Shown here in pieces: positions 63,930-64,000 of a stretch of DNA of 64,000 nucleotides (position 1 is the stretch's first letter; each line of letters starts with the position of its first letter). The position numbers and the translations under genes were made by a program. The DNA comes from Plotosus lineatus (taxonomy: Eukaryota > Chordata > Actinopteri > Siluriformes > Plotosidae): contig CM045737.1 of assembly GCA_024760905.1 (NCBI GenBank), positions 19,080,848 through 19,144,847 on the forward strand, read 5' to 3'. The notes below the pieces were generated by a model. It did not search any database, was not told the origin of the DNA, and worked only from the letters and a program-made list of their open reading frames with translations.

Positions 63930-64000
63930 CAGTTCATCCTAATTAGGGTCACTGGGAGGCTGGCGCCCATTCCAACCGACTCCGGGTGAGGGCAGAGTAC
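63930..64000 (-). mobile_element. L2-type SINE tail running off the window
   Basis: CAGTTCATCCTAATTAGGGT to AGGGCAGAGTAC is the start (on the plus strand) of another reversed L2-tailed SINE. Confidence 0.75.

Noticed and set aside
1..64000. CRISPR arrays, bacterial operons or prophage
   Set aside because: There are no regularly spaced repeats or dense coding. The DNA is eukaryotic and repeat-rich.
1..64000. Endogenous retrovirus or LTR element
   Set aside because: I found no paired LTRs, primer-binding site or gag/pol order. All reverse transcriptases seen are of the LINE type with FADD and APE domains.
63930..64000. Full SINE copy at the window end
   Set aside because: Only the L2-type tail is inside the window, so head and body cannot be confirmed.

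Overview
The window looks like repeat-dense, gene-poor vertebrate DNA, most likely from a ray-finned fish. The signs are: many non-LTR retrotransposons (LINEs) with broken reading frames; tRNA-derived SINEs ending in LINE-type tails; several families of short TA-flanked DNA transposons; long (CA)n/(TA)n microsatellites; and no multi-exon host coding sequence that I can recognise. The species cannot be fixed from the sequence. Family names such as RTE, L2, Tigger, hAT and Tc1 come from my recognition of motifs and termini, not from a database search.

Layout. 1-1.45 kb: a minus-strand RTE fragment sitting in a Tigger-like element. 3.4-10.4 kb: an old minus-strand LINE (family 2) split in its coding region by a plus-strand RTE copy (5.65-8.78 kb). 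10.45-16.28 kb: a TA-flanked DNA element swollen by nested insertions, namely an inverted repeat built on a LINE 5' end, a Tigger piece, a SINE, and a full-length RTE copy with a 16-bp target duplication that itself carries another SINE. 16.3-20.3 kb: Tigger-like fragments and a third LINE family. 20.39-23.50 kb: a full-length RTE copy. 23.5-28.3 kb: a cluster of Tigger-like elements, one with a transposase N-terminus. 28.3-31.85 kb: a SINE and another full-length RTE copy. 31.9-33.15 kb: two TA elements sharing one TA. 33.1-38 kb: mostly unique DNA with a CpG-rich island at 37.3-37.95 kb, the best host promoter candidate. 38-40 kb: serial SINE insertions. 41.6-42.9 kb: a rearranged Tc1-like element with two 5' ends. 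43.2-45.6 kb: a Tigger-like element, a very long microsatellite and a 5'-truncated RTE copy. 45.7-49.7 kb: the largest unique block. 49.8-64 kb: SINE-rich, with a MITE inside a MITE, one intact tRNA-Lys gene, and a 1.5-kb near-perfect palindrome.

How the parts work together. The RTE LINE and the dominant SINE look like partners: the SINE carries about 45 bp of the LINE 5' region directly joined to the LINE 3' tail, behind a tRNA-like Pol III head. The same SINE head also occurs with a different, L2-type tail, so one SINE lineage seems to have used two LINE machineries. Every LINE and transposase reading frame here is interrupted, so no element in the window looks autonomous. The only intact functional gene I can support is tRNA-Lys(UUU).
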